Assembly (NCBI GenBank): GCA_963735445.1
Contig: CAVTLC010000031.1
Span: 33,604-97,603, forward strand
Origin: AP-15 sp963735445
GTDB taxonomy: Bacteria > Pseudomonadota > Alphaproteobacteria > ATCC43930 > CGMCC-115725
Direction: 5' to 3'
DNA: 64,000 nt
Part shown: positions 26,621 through 34,084 of the stretch, one piece after another
Numbering within the stretch: position 1 is the stretch's first letter
Layout of the letters: every line of letters begins with the position of its first letter
Position numbers and translations under genes: made by a program
The notes under the pieces: generated by a model
What the model was told of the DNA's origin: nothing
The model's input: only the letters and a program-made list of their open reading frames with translations
Database searches by the model: none

Positions 26621-27241
26621 ATGGCTCCCACGATCCGTATCGACGACGAGGTATATAAATGGCTCCAATCGCAGGCAGTCCCATTCGAGGATAACCCGAA
26701 TTCCGTGCTCAGGCGACTAGCAGGCCTAGATCGAAAGATTTCTCGGGAACAGGTGGCAGGAACTGTTGTTCTAGCAAGCGCGCGCGCGCCGGCGACCCCA
26801 GCTAAACCGCACCCTGTTGAGACAAGCTCCATTGCCAACGGCTTACCTCTGGACTTGCCGCGATCTGCGCGGATGGCCGGGATGAGACCGGCCAAAAGGG
26901 AAGAAGAGAATACCCGCGTCCCCAAACTCCATGACAACCGCGGCCGCAGGCTGCCCCTAGCTAGAGGAAGCGATCTGATCCGCCGCTGGAAAATACCTGC
27001 TCGCCAAGCCCGGTTCCATCGCGATGGCTCCTGGTACGAGGGAATGGATATGTTCCCAGCGGCATATTGTGACTGCAAGGGCTACGTCCTGTTTGGCTCA
27101 GTGGAAGATCTCCGGACTACTCCTGGTATTCGTATCGAGCCAAGCGGCCAGGTGTGGGTACCAGGTGGAATTTCTAGGATTGCCGGGTACTGCAAAACGG
27201 ACGACCCAATCATCGATCGAGACGGTCCAGAGCAGGCGTAA
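26621..27241 (+). CDS. SeqA N-terminal-like domain fused to an unknown C-terminal module
   Basis: Protein of 206 residues. Residues about 3-36 read TIRIDDEVYKWLQSQAVPFE followed by a Ser-Val-Leu-Arg-Arg-Leu segment, close in pattern to the ribbon-helix-helix N-terminus of SeqA (TIEVDDELY, then an Ile-Leu-Arg-Arg helix). A basic, Pro-rich linker of about 80 residues follows. The C-terminal module (about 120-195) contains GSWYEGMDMFPAAY, GYVLFGSVEDL and PGGISRIAGY, which I do not recognise but which looks like a compact beta domain. The start at 26621 is preferred over a GTG at 26594 because the GTG would overlap the palindromic operator. Possible roles are DNA binding or phage/plasmid control. 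Confidence 0.6.
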   Translation: MAPTIRIDDEVYKWLQSQAVPFEDNPNSVLRRLAGLDRKISREQVAGTVVLASARAPATPAKPHPVETSSIANGLPLDLPRSARMAGMRPAKREEENTRVPKLHDNRGRRLPLARGSDLIRRWKIPARQARFHRDGSWYEGMDMFPAAYCDCKGYVLFGSVEDLRTTPGIRIEPSGQVWVPGGISRIAGYCKTDDPIIDRDGPEQA

Positions 27242-27260
27242 GCCGAAGATTCGTTAGGCA

Positions 27261-27350
27261 ATGAGAGCCCCGCAGGGCGAAGCCCACCACCAGGCAACAT
27301 ACCGAAAGGTTCTATGGGCTTCTCTGCGCTCGGCCCAACCTCGCGTTGGC
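27261..27350. repeat. Dispersed proteobacterial intergenic repeat (partial)
   Basis: Sequence of the kind that repeats between genes in many GC-rich proteobacteria: on the minus strand GGTGGTGGGCTTCGCCCTGC and, further left, a TGGGC(15)GCCCA inverted repeat at 27315-27337. It lies just downstream of the LLM gene stop at 27361. Open frames read through it in several proteins as WWASP-like peptides, which are not real coding. Confidence 0.45.
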
Positions 27351-27360
27351 TGGCAAAACT

Positions 27361-28538
27361 CTAGAGACCGAGCCTGGCGATCCGCGGCAAGCACCTCCTT
27401 CGAGAACAGGGTCAGGTTGTCGACGGTGTCCTCGTGGCTGATCGTGCCGCCCTGGCCCATCATCAGTAAGTGCCCGAAGCCGCCGACATGGTCGTAAAAC
27501 GCCATCAGCTGGTCGTAGACATCGTCGGGCGTGCCGGCAAACGAGAGCCCGGCATCGATGGCCTCCTCGACTGTCATCGTGCGGGGGTTGATCGGATGCG
27601 CCGTCCTTGGTCTGGACGCGGGTTGCCCGCGCCGCCATCGCCCCGCCTGATTTCAGCATCTGTGCGGCCGCGCGCGGCGAAACATAACCCGGCGGGTTGG
27701 CGAATTGCGGCGCCACAATGCCCGAGGTGCGACTGTAATCGAGGATCTGGTCGGCTCGCCGCCTACCCTCTTCGCGGGTATGTCCGACGCCGATCAGGGC
27801 CATGTAGGCCAGTCGGTCAGGCGTCGGCTCGCGACCGACCTCGCGCGCCTTCTTGCGATAGGCCTCGAAGATCGCCGGGGTCCGGACCCAGCCGGTGTTG
27901 AGGACGCCGATCACCATGCCGCGCGCCGCCGCCTCGGTGGCGCTGTCCGTGCTGCCGACCGGCGTCCACACCGGCGGGTGCGGCTGCTGATACGGGCGCG
28001 GCCAGACATTGACCGAACGGTACTGAAAATGCCTGCCCTCCCAGTTGAACGGCCCGTCATGGCTGGTCATCGCCTTGAGGATCAGGTCATGCGCCTCCCA
28101 GAACCGCTCGGTCAGCTCGGCCGGGTTCGTATTGGCTGGCGAGATCTCGAACGGCACGCCTTTGACAAACCCCATTTCTAGCCGGCCGCGCGAGATCACA
28201 TCGATAATCGAATATTCTTCGGCGACGCGGATCGGGTCGTTGCGGTTGCCGATCGGCATGCCGAGCGCCAAGAGCCGCACCTTTTTGGTCTCGCGCGCCA
28301 GGATCGCCATCGGGATCGTGCACACCGAGTTGGCGCAGGTCGCGGTGGCATGGTGCTCGTTGGTCATGATGTTGATGCCGAGTTCGTCGCACAACGCCCA
28401 CTCGTCGAGATAGCGATGGTAAAGATCGGCGCCGATTTCCGGATCGAAGAGCCGGCTCGGGACGACCACCCGGTAGGAATCGCGGAGCTGCGGCCACGCC
28501 GGGTGATAGGCCATCTCGCTGAAATGCCAGACCTTCAT
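27361..28538 (-). CDS. LLM-class flavin-dependent monooxygenase (luciferase-like), two frameshifts
   Basis: Luciferase-like monooxygenase of about 391 residues after correction. From 28538 the first frame gives NIMTNEHHATATCANSVCTI, LGMPIGNRNDPIRVAEEYS, GRLEMGFVKGVPFEISPANT and VWTPVGSTDSATEAAARG, standard family segments. One extra base near 27592 shifts into the frame with TMTVEEAIDAGLSFAGTPDD, and a second near 27389 must be removed to end with KEVLPRIARLGL and the stop at 27361. Otherwise the frame continues into a dispersed repeat. The 3' end of the alpha/beta hydrolase gene overlaps its start by four bases, so the two form one operon. Confidence 0.8.
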
Positions 28539-29311
28539 CGCGTCACCTCCGTGGCTGCGAATTGTTCGATTGCGGCGGCGACCGCTTCGGGGCGCTCGAT
28601 CTGCGGATAATGGCCGGCTTGCGCAATTCGCTCGAACTTGGCGGTGGGCAAGGCCGCGACGAGCTTTTCGCCATATTCAGGGGTGACGATGCCGTCATTA
28701 TCGCCCCACACCACCAGGCTCGGCGCCCGCACCCGGTGCAGCCATTGCTTGAGCCCGGGATTGTGCATGTAGGGTCGCCAGCCATAGAGCACCGCCGCCT
28801 GGCGGTCGCAGGCAATCGCGGTCAGCTCGTCATCGCTGAGCGAGCTGTAATCGGGCGTGACGCGCGCCGGATCGTAAAAGGTGCGCCGCCGCACCTCGTC
28901 TTCCGGCAAGGCGTAAACATCGGCGATGTCGCGTTCTTCGCGCCCACCGAATTTGACACCGAGCGAGTCGATCAGCACCAGTGCCGCGATCTTCTCGACC
29001 GAGCGCACGGCGATTTCAAGCGCCACCCACCCACCAAACGACGACCCGACGACGATCGCGGGCTCGCGCTGGCGATCGAGCCAGTCGAGGTAGAGGTAGG
29101 CAAGATCATTGACGCTGCGGAAGCCCTCCGGTCGCGCTGAATGGCCAAATCCGGGGTGGCGGGGGGCGGTGACTTGCCAGTGACGGCGCAAGATTTCGAT
29201 AAAGCCGGCGTTCTGCGCGACATAATCGCCGCCGTGCAGGAACAGCAATGGCGGACCCGCGCCGGCAATCGACCCATCGAGCGCGTAGTTTCCGATTTCG
29301 ATCGCCGTCAT
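28535..29311 (-). CDS. Alpha/beta hydrolase
   Basis: Alpha/beta hydrolase of 258 residues, starting at an ATG behind GGGAGGAGAAGG. The oxyanion region LLFLHGGDY near residue 22, the nucleophile elbow VVGSSFGGWVA at about 91-101 (Gly-Ser-Ser-Phe-Gly), the acidic residue in WGDNDGIV, and the histidine in AGHYPQIERP complete the catalytic triad pattern. The protein is of the meta-cleavage-product hydrolase/epoxide-hydrolase type, and it is translationally coupled to the LLM monooxygenase, suggesting a two-enzyme oxidation and hydrolysis step. The substrate is unknown. Confidence 0.85.
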   Translation of the reverse strand: MTAIEIGNYALDGSIAGAGPPLLFLHGGDYVAQNAGFIEILRRHWQVTAPRHPGFGHSARPEGFRSVNDLAYLYLDWLDRQREPAIVVGSSFGGWVALEIAVRSVEKIAALVLIDSLGVKFGGREERDIADVYALPEDEVRRRTFYDPARVTPDYSSLSDDELTAIACDRQAAVLYGWRPYMHNPGLKQWLHRVRAPSLVVWGDNDGIVTPEYGEKLVAALPTAKFERIAQAGHYPQIERPEAVAAAIEQFAATEVTR

Positions 29312-29473
29312 TCCTTCTCCTCCCGGCAGTGCGGATGCATCGCGTTTGTCCGGCGAGTATCGCGGTCATTGGCGCTTTGGTCCACCCGCGGCGAGTGCCA
29401 TCGACGGTGCTTGCTTTCGCTCGCCGGCCGCGCGAACTAGAGCAAGCAGCGGGCAAGTGGAGCGATAGCGCCG

Positions 29474-30820
29474 ATGAACCAGACAGCGCAGCCGCAGCGG
29501 GCGGGGATGACGCCGGTCCGGATCGAGGAGGTGGCGGAGGTGCTGGCCTTGCACCCGACCTTTGCCCATTTCGATCGAGCAGCGTTGCACGCGGTCGCCG
29601 CCCATTGTGGCTTCGCCCGCTTCGCGGTCGGCGAAACGATCATGCGCCAAGGAGATCCCGGCAATTCCGCCTATCTGATCCTGGAGGGCGAGGCCGATGT
29701 CTTTGTCGAGATCCCGGCGGGCCGCATCCCGATGGCGACCCTTGGCCGGCATGCCACGATCGGCGAACTCGGCGCCTTTACCGACATGCCCCGCACCGCA
29801 ACCGTTGTTGCCCGCACCGAACTCGTGACATTGCGTATCGAGCGCGAAACATTGATGAGCCTTGCCGCCGATTTCCCGGCGATCCCGGTCGCCGTGATTG
29901 CCGAGCTTGGCCGGCGACTGCACAGCATGAACATGCCGCTCGCCTATCTGACCTACGCGGCGGGCGCCCTCGCGCGCGATGAGTACGACGCCGAAATCCT
30001 GAAAGAATTGACCGACCAGCAGGGCGAACTCGCCAATTTCGCCCGCGTCTTTGCCAACATGGCGGCGGAAATCCGCGACAAGCAGCAGCGCCGGCACGAG
30101 ATCGAGGCCGCCGCCGATCTGCAGAAATCGATCCTGCCGGGGCCGCTGGCGCGCGACGGCGCCGCTCGCGCCGTGGACCTGCACGCCGAAATGCATCCGG
30201 CGCGCGACATCGGCGGAGATTTCTACGATTACCATCTGCTCGGCGACAAACGGCTCGTCGTGACCGTCGCCGACGTCTCCGGCAAAGGGATCCCGGCGGC
30301 GTTGTTCATGGCCGTTTCGCGCACGGTATTGCGATCGGTCGCTGGGATCGACGACATGGCGGCGGCGATGCGGGACGCCAACCGCCTGCTATCGGCCGAG
30401 AACGACACCTACATGTTCGTCACCGTGTTTTACGGCGTGCTCGACCTCGCGAACGGCGTTTTGCGCTGGTGCAATGCCGGCCACAACCCGCCCTATCTGC
30501 TGCGCGCCGGCGGCGGGCATGAGATGCTCCATGCGACCGGCGTGCCGTTCGGCATCGACCCCGCCGGTTTTTATCGCATCGGCGAGACCGTTCTGCTGCC
30601 GGGCGACGGGCTGTTCCTGTACAGCGACGGGATCACCGAAGCCGACAACCCGCAACGCGAGCTTTACGGCAGCGAGCGGCTCGAGCGCGCACTCGAACGG
30701 CTGCGCGGACGCGGTGCTGCCGAGATCGTCAGCGAAATCCTCGCCGATACCAACCGCTTTGCCTCGGGCGCCGAGCAGGCTGACGACATCACCTGCCTGG
30801 CACTGCGCTATCAGCCGTAA
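29474..30820 (+). CDS. cNMP-binding domain plus PP2C (SpoIIE-type) phosphatase
   Basis: Two-domain regulator of 448 residues. Residues about 25-145 form a cyclic-nucleotide-binding-like domain with GDPGNSAYLILEGEADVFVE and the phosphate-binding-cassette region GELGAFTDMPRTATVV. Residues about 172-222 are a helical, coiled-coil-like linker. The C-terminal PP2C phosphatase has GGDFYDY at about 247, DVSGKGIPAALFM at about 267-279, WCNAGHNPPYLL, YSDGITEA and the final DDITCLAL, so metal ligands are intact. Such proteins reverse serine phosphorylation of anti-sigma antagonists; no partner kinase or anti-sigma gene lies nearby. Confidence 0.9.
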   Translation: MNQTAQPQRAGMTPVRIEEVAEVLALHPTFAHFDRAALHAVAAHCGFARFAVGETIMRQGDPGNSAYLILEGEADVFVEIPAGRIPMATLGRHATIGELGAFTDMPRTATVVARTELVTLRIERETLMSLAADFPAIPVAVIAELGRRLHSMNMPLAYLTYAAGALARDEYDAEILKELTDQQGELANFARVFANMAAEIRDKQQRRHEIEAAADLQKSILPGPLARDGAARAVDLHAEMHPARDIGGDFYDYHLLGDKRLVVTVADVSGKGIPAALFMAVSRTVLRSVAGIDDMAAAMRDANRLLSAENDTYMFVTVFYGVLDLANGVLRWCNAGHNPPYLLRAGGGHEMLHATGVPFGIDPAGFYRIGETVLLPGDGLFLYSDGITEADNPQRELYGSERLERALERLRGRGAAEIVSEILADTNRFASGAEQADDITCLALRYQP

Positions 30821-30958
30821 ATGCGTCAGGCTGGGCAGATGCGGCACCAGCAAGCTGACCCCTGTCACTTTTGCGGGCGGCCTTCGGCTGCCTAACCAGC
30901 CTTGCCAAGCCAACTGCCGGTTCGTACGTATCGTTAAGCTGCAAGGGAGGTGTGCGCG

Positions 30959-32416
30959 ATGAAGCTTTCCGATCCAAAGCTGTTCCGCCAGCAATGCTAT
31001 GTCGATGGCGAGTGGGTCGACGCGTTGAACCGCGGGACGATCCCGGTGACCGACCCGGCGACCGGCGAAACCCTCGGCACCGTGCCGCGGATGGGTGCGG
31101 AGGAAACCCGCCAGGCGATCGAGGCCGCCGATCGCGCACTCCCCGCCTGGCGCGCCAAGACCGCCAAGGAGCGCGCCCACATCTTGCGCCGCTGGTACGA
31201 TCTGATGATGGCGAACCAGGAGGATCTCGCGACCCTGATGACCGCCGAGCAGGGCAAGCCGCTCGCCGAGTCAAAGGGCGAGATCGCCTATGCCGCCTCG
31301 TTCATCGAGTGGTTCGGCGAAGAGGGCAAGCGCATCTACGGCGACACGATCCCGGCGCACATGGCCGACAAGCGCATCGTCGTCACCAAGGAGCCGATTG
31401 GCGTCACCGCCGCGATCACGCCGTGGAACTTTCCGGCGGCGATGATCACCCGCAAATGCGGCCCGGCCCTCGCCGCCGGCTGCACGATGGTGTTGAAGCC
31501 GGCCTCCGCCACGCCCTTTTCGGCGCTCGCCTTGTGCGAGTTGGCCGAGCGCGCCGGGGTGCCGCGCGGCGTCTTTTCGTGCGTGACCGGCGGCGCCAAA
31601 GAGATCGGCGGCGAGATGACGTCGAACCCGATCGTGCGCAAATTGACCTTCACCGGCTCGACCGAGATCGGCAAATTGCTGATGGAGCAGTGCGCCGCGA
31701 CGGTCAAGAAAACCTCGATGGAATTGGGCGGCAACGCGCCGTTCATCGTGTTTGACGACGCCGATATCGAGATGGCGGTCAAGGGCGCGATCGCCTCAAA
31801 ATACCGCAATGCCGGCCAGACCTGTGTCTGCGCCAACCGCATCCTGGTGCAGGACGGGGTCTACGACGCCTTTACCAAGCGGCTCGCCGAGACCGCCGGC
31901 GCCATGAAGGTGGCGAGCGGCTTTGAGCCGGGTGCGGTGATCGGGCCGCTGATCGACATGAAAGCGGTCGAAAAGGTCGAGGCGCATATCGCCGACGCCG
32001 TCCGGAAGGGCGCCAAAATCGTGACCGGCGGCAAGCGCGCCGCGCAGGGCGGCAGCTTTTTCGAGCCGACCGTCCTGACCGATGTGACGACCGACATGGT
32101 CATCACCAAGGAGGAAACCTTTGGCCCGGTGGCGCCGCTCTACCGCTTCAAGACCGAGGCGGAGGCGATCAAGATGGCCAACGACACCGAATTCGGTCTC
32201 GCCGCCTATTTCTACAGCCGCGACATCGGCCGCATCTGGCGCGTCGCCGAGGCGCTCGAATACGGCATCGTCGGCATCAACGAGGGCATCATCTCAACCG
32301 AGATCGCGCCCTTTGGCGGCATGAAGGAAAGCGGCATCGGCCGCGAAGGCTCGAAATACGGCATCGAGGACTATCTCGAAATCAAATACCTCTGCATGGG
32401 CGGCATCGACCGCTAG
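30959..32416 (+). CDS. gabD: NAD(P)-dependent succinate-semialdehyde dehydrogenase
   Basis: Aldehyde dehydrogenase of 485 residues that oxidises succinate semialdehyde to succinate in 4-aminobutyrate breakdown. The ATG at 30959 follows AAGGGAGGTG; the in-frame GTG at 30950 is part of that site. The SSADH-type N-terminus ends with WRAKTAKERAHILRRW. Cofactor motif FTGSTEIGKLL (residues 231-241), catalytic Glu255 in MELGGNAPF and Cys289 in NAGQTCVCANR are intact, and the C-terminal APFGGMKESGIGREGSKYG is classical. Similar aldehyde dehydrogenases act on other semialdehydes, but GabD is the closest fit. Confidence 0.9.
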   Translation: MKLSDPKLFRQQCYVDGEWVDALNRGTIPVTDPATGETLGTVPRMGAEETRQAIEAADRALPAWRAKTAKERAHILRRWYDLMMANQEDLATLMTAEQGKPLAESKGEIAYAASFIEWFGEEGKRIYGDTIPAHMADKRIVVTKEPIGVTAAITPWNFPAAMITRKCGPALAAGCTMVLKPASATPFSALALCELAERAGVPRGVFSCVTGGAKEIGGEMTSNPIVRKLTFTGSTEIGKLLMEQCAATVKKTSMELGGNAPFIVFDDADIEMAVKGAIASKYRNAGQTCVCANRILVQDGVYDAFTKRLAETAGAMKVASGFEPGAVIGPLIDMKAVEKVEAHIADAVRKGAKIVTGGKRAAQGGSFFEPTVLTDVTTDMVITKEETFGPVAPLYRFKTEAEAIKMANDTEFGLAAYFYSRDIGRIWRVAEALEYGIVGINEGIISTEIAPFGGMKESGIGREGSKYGIEDYLEIKYLCMGGIDR

Positions 32417-32428
32417 CCCCGGCCGACC

Positions 32429-32455
32429 GGCGGCGAGGGAGATCCCCTTGCCGCC
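32429..32455 (+). terminator. Strong hairpin after gabD (no T tract)
   Basis: Eleven paired positions between GGCGGCGAGGG and CCCTTGCCGCC, including one G-U, around a 5-base loop, 13 bases after the gabD stop. There is no T tract, so it may be a rho-dependent or RNA-stabilising hairpin. Confidence 0.45.
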
Positions 32456-32527
32456 GTGAGGACCGGGCATCAGGATCACCATCTGCCGCCGACCGCGGCA
32501 GCGATGCGCGAGTAGTCGGGCATCAAA

Positions 32528-32684
32528 TTCCCGTATAACCGGGAAATAACCGCGAATTTTTTAAATCGGTCATCTAAAATCTTCATTGTAATCAATGACT
32601 TGCGATAAATTGTGTAGCAACTAACCGGGAACTTTCCGCAGCATTGACGGGAATTTTTTAGCAGGAACCGGGAATTCACGGGAA
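32528..32684. repeat. CGGGAA motif array
   Basis: CGGGAA(TT)-type motifs begin at 32540, 32626, 32648, 32669 and 32679, with a CGCGAATT variant at 32551; several are followed by a T or A-rich run. The first lies in a palindrome TTCCCG(TATAAC)CGGGAA at 32528-32545. The spacings 11, 22, 21 and 10 are close to one or two helical turns. The array resembles intergenic repeats of Bradyrhizobium-like genomes that translate as NREF-type peptides. Confidence 0.55.
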
Positions 32685-32910
32685 TTGACGACAGCAAGCC
32701 GTCCCGCTTGTTTCGCCAGCAACGCTTTGCTGCCTGCCATCCGCCGCCAAGCATTTTTGGGCGAGAAATGTTCGTGATCCCTCGCTATCTCGCGTGGTCG
32801 AGAACCTCCGGACGCAAATGCTACGCCAGAATCAAGGCGCTCACGGCGGCGCCGTCACAGGAGCCGCGGAGTTGCTGAGCAAAAATCCCGCTGCATCGAC
32901 CGCGTGCGTG

Positions 32911-32957
32911 CTTCGAGACGCGCTCCGCCGTGGCCGGAGCGCTCCTCAGCATGAGGC
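32911..32957. repeat. REP-like inverted repeat
   Basis: GCGCTCCG (32920-32927) and CGGAGCGC (32935-32942) form a perfect 8-bp stem with a 7-base loop inside CTTCGAGAC...CTCCTCAGCATGAGG. This outer pattern is a common dispersed intergenic repeat in Bradyrhizobium-like genomes. Confidence 0.6.
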
Positions 32958-33181
32958 TGCCTGTGATGGCATCGCAGATTTTCTGCATCCTGCGGAAGCA
33001 GCGAAGCGGCTGTCTCGAAGCGACGCCAAACTTGAGTCCAGCCTTTCCGTTCGCAACCTAATCACTTCCCGCGCCATTGCACCGTTATGACAAGACCGCC
33101 AGAAATTCCTTGCCGCCGTTGACCTCACCGCCGCTACAATCTGGCTCAATTGACGACATGCCCTCGACCAGGAAAAACTCG

Positions 33182-34063
33182 ATGAACTCGAAGACTGCTC
33201 AATTGCGTGCGCTGCTCGCGTCTGGCGAATTTCTTTACATGCCGTCGGCGACAACACCGATTGAGGGCCGGCTGGCGGAGGCAGCCGGGGTCAAGGTCGT
33301 TTACACCGGCGGCTACGCGACAGGCGCCTCGCGGACAGTCTCCGAGCCGCTATTGACAATGGATGAGCAGGTGCGGGTCGCGGGCGAAGTGGCGCGCGCG
33401 GTCGCAGTGCCCCTGGTCGCCGATGCCGGCGCCGGCTTTGGCGAGCCGCTGCATACGATGCGCACCGTGCGCGAATTCGTCATTGCGGGAGTGGCCGGCA
33501 TCCATATCGAAGACCAGCTTTTCCCAAAGCGCGCTCATTACCACAAATATGTCGCCCACGCGGTGCCGGTGGCGGAGTTTGTCGACAAGATCCGCTGGGC
33601 TTGCCGCGAGCGCGACCGCACCGACCCCGACTTTGTGATCATCGCTCGCTCGGATACTTGCCGTGAACTGGGGCTCGACGAAGCGCTGATGCGCGTCAAT
33701 GCAGCCGCCGAAGTCGGCGCCGATCTTGGCCTGTTATTTCCGCGCAATGACGCCGAAGCGGAAGCGGCGCCGCGACTGGCAAAGGTCCCGCTGGTGTGGG
33801 TGCAGAGCCGTGGCAACCGCGACGGCCGTCCGATTTACGGTCTCGAGCGGCTGAAGGCAATGGGCTATCGCGCTTGCATCGATGCCCAGCTGTTACTCGG
33901 CGTCGGCGTGCATTTTATGAAGCAAGCGCTGGAGGAAATGCAGAAATCCGGTGACTACACCGGAATTGGCAACAACCAGTTCACCGCGGTGCGTAAAGAG
34001 ATCGAGGATTTGATCGGTCTCGATGACTATTACCAGGTCGAAGCCGAAACCGTCGAAAAGTAG
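33182..34063 (+). CDS. Isocitrate lyase/PEP mutase-family enzyme
   Basis: Member of the isocitrate lyase/PEP mutase superfamily, 293 residues from the ATG at 33182 behind AGGAAA. Segments KVVYTGGYATGASRTVSEPLL, LVADAGAGFGEPLHTMRTVR (Asp of the metal site), GVAGIHIEDQLFPKRAHYHK and FVIIARSDTC match the methylisocitrate lyase/oxaloacetate decarboxylase group. The superfamily catalytic KKCGH loop is replaced here by FPKRAHYHK, so it is not a classical isocitrate lyase. An upstream extension to 33077 has no ribosome site. The product is probably a C-C lyase or decarboxylase of unknown substrate. Confidence 0.8.
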   Translation: MNSKTAQLRALLASGEFLYMPSATTPIEGRLAEAAGVKVVYTGGYATGASRTVSEPLLTMDEQVRVAGEVARAVAVPLVADAGAGFGEPLHTMRTVREFVIAGVAGIHIEDQLFPKRAHYHKYVAHAVPVAEFVDKIRWACRERDRTDPDFVIIARSDTCRELGLDEALMRVNAAAEVGADLGLLFPRNDAEAEAAPRLAKVPLVWVQSRGNRDGRPIYGLERLKAMGYRACIDAQLLLGVGVHFMKQALEEMQKSGDYTGIGNNQFTAVRKEIEDLIGLDDYYQVEAETVEK

Positions 34064-34084
34064 AAGATAGCCGCTGATCGTCTG

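Larger units (their letters stand above)
32456..33181. other. Intergenic region with repeats, no supported gene
   Basis: Gap of about 725 bases between gabD and the isocitrate-lyase-family gene. It is AT-richer than the surroundings in 32520-32690, where phased CGGGAA motifs lie, and then holds a REP-like inverted repeat near 32920. Open frames here (a 92-residue minus-strand one and a 98-residue plus-strand one) are translations of the repeats, not genes. Confidence 0.5.

Noticed and set aside
32476..32754. 92-residue open frame on the minus strand
   Set aside because: It reads across the CGGGAA repeats; such peptides are typical products of intergenic repeats.
32794..33090. 98-residue open frame on the plus strand
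   Set aside because: It spans the REP-like element and gives a typical repeat-derived peptide.
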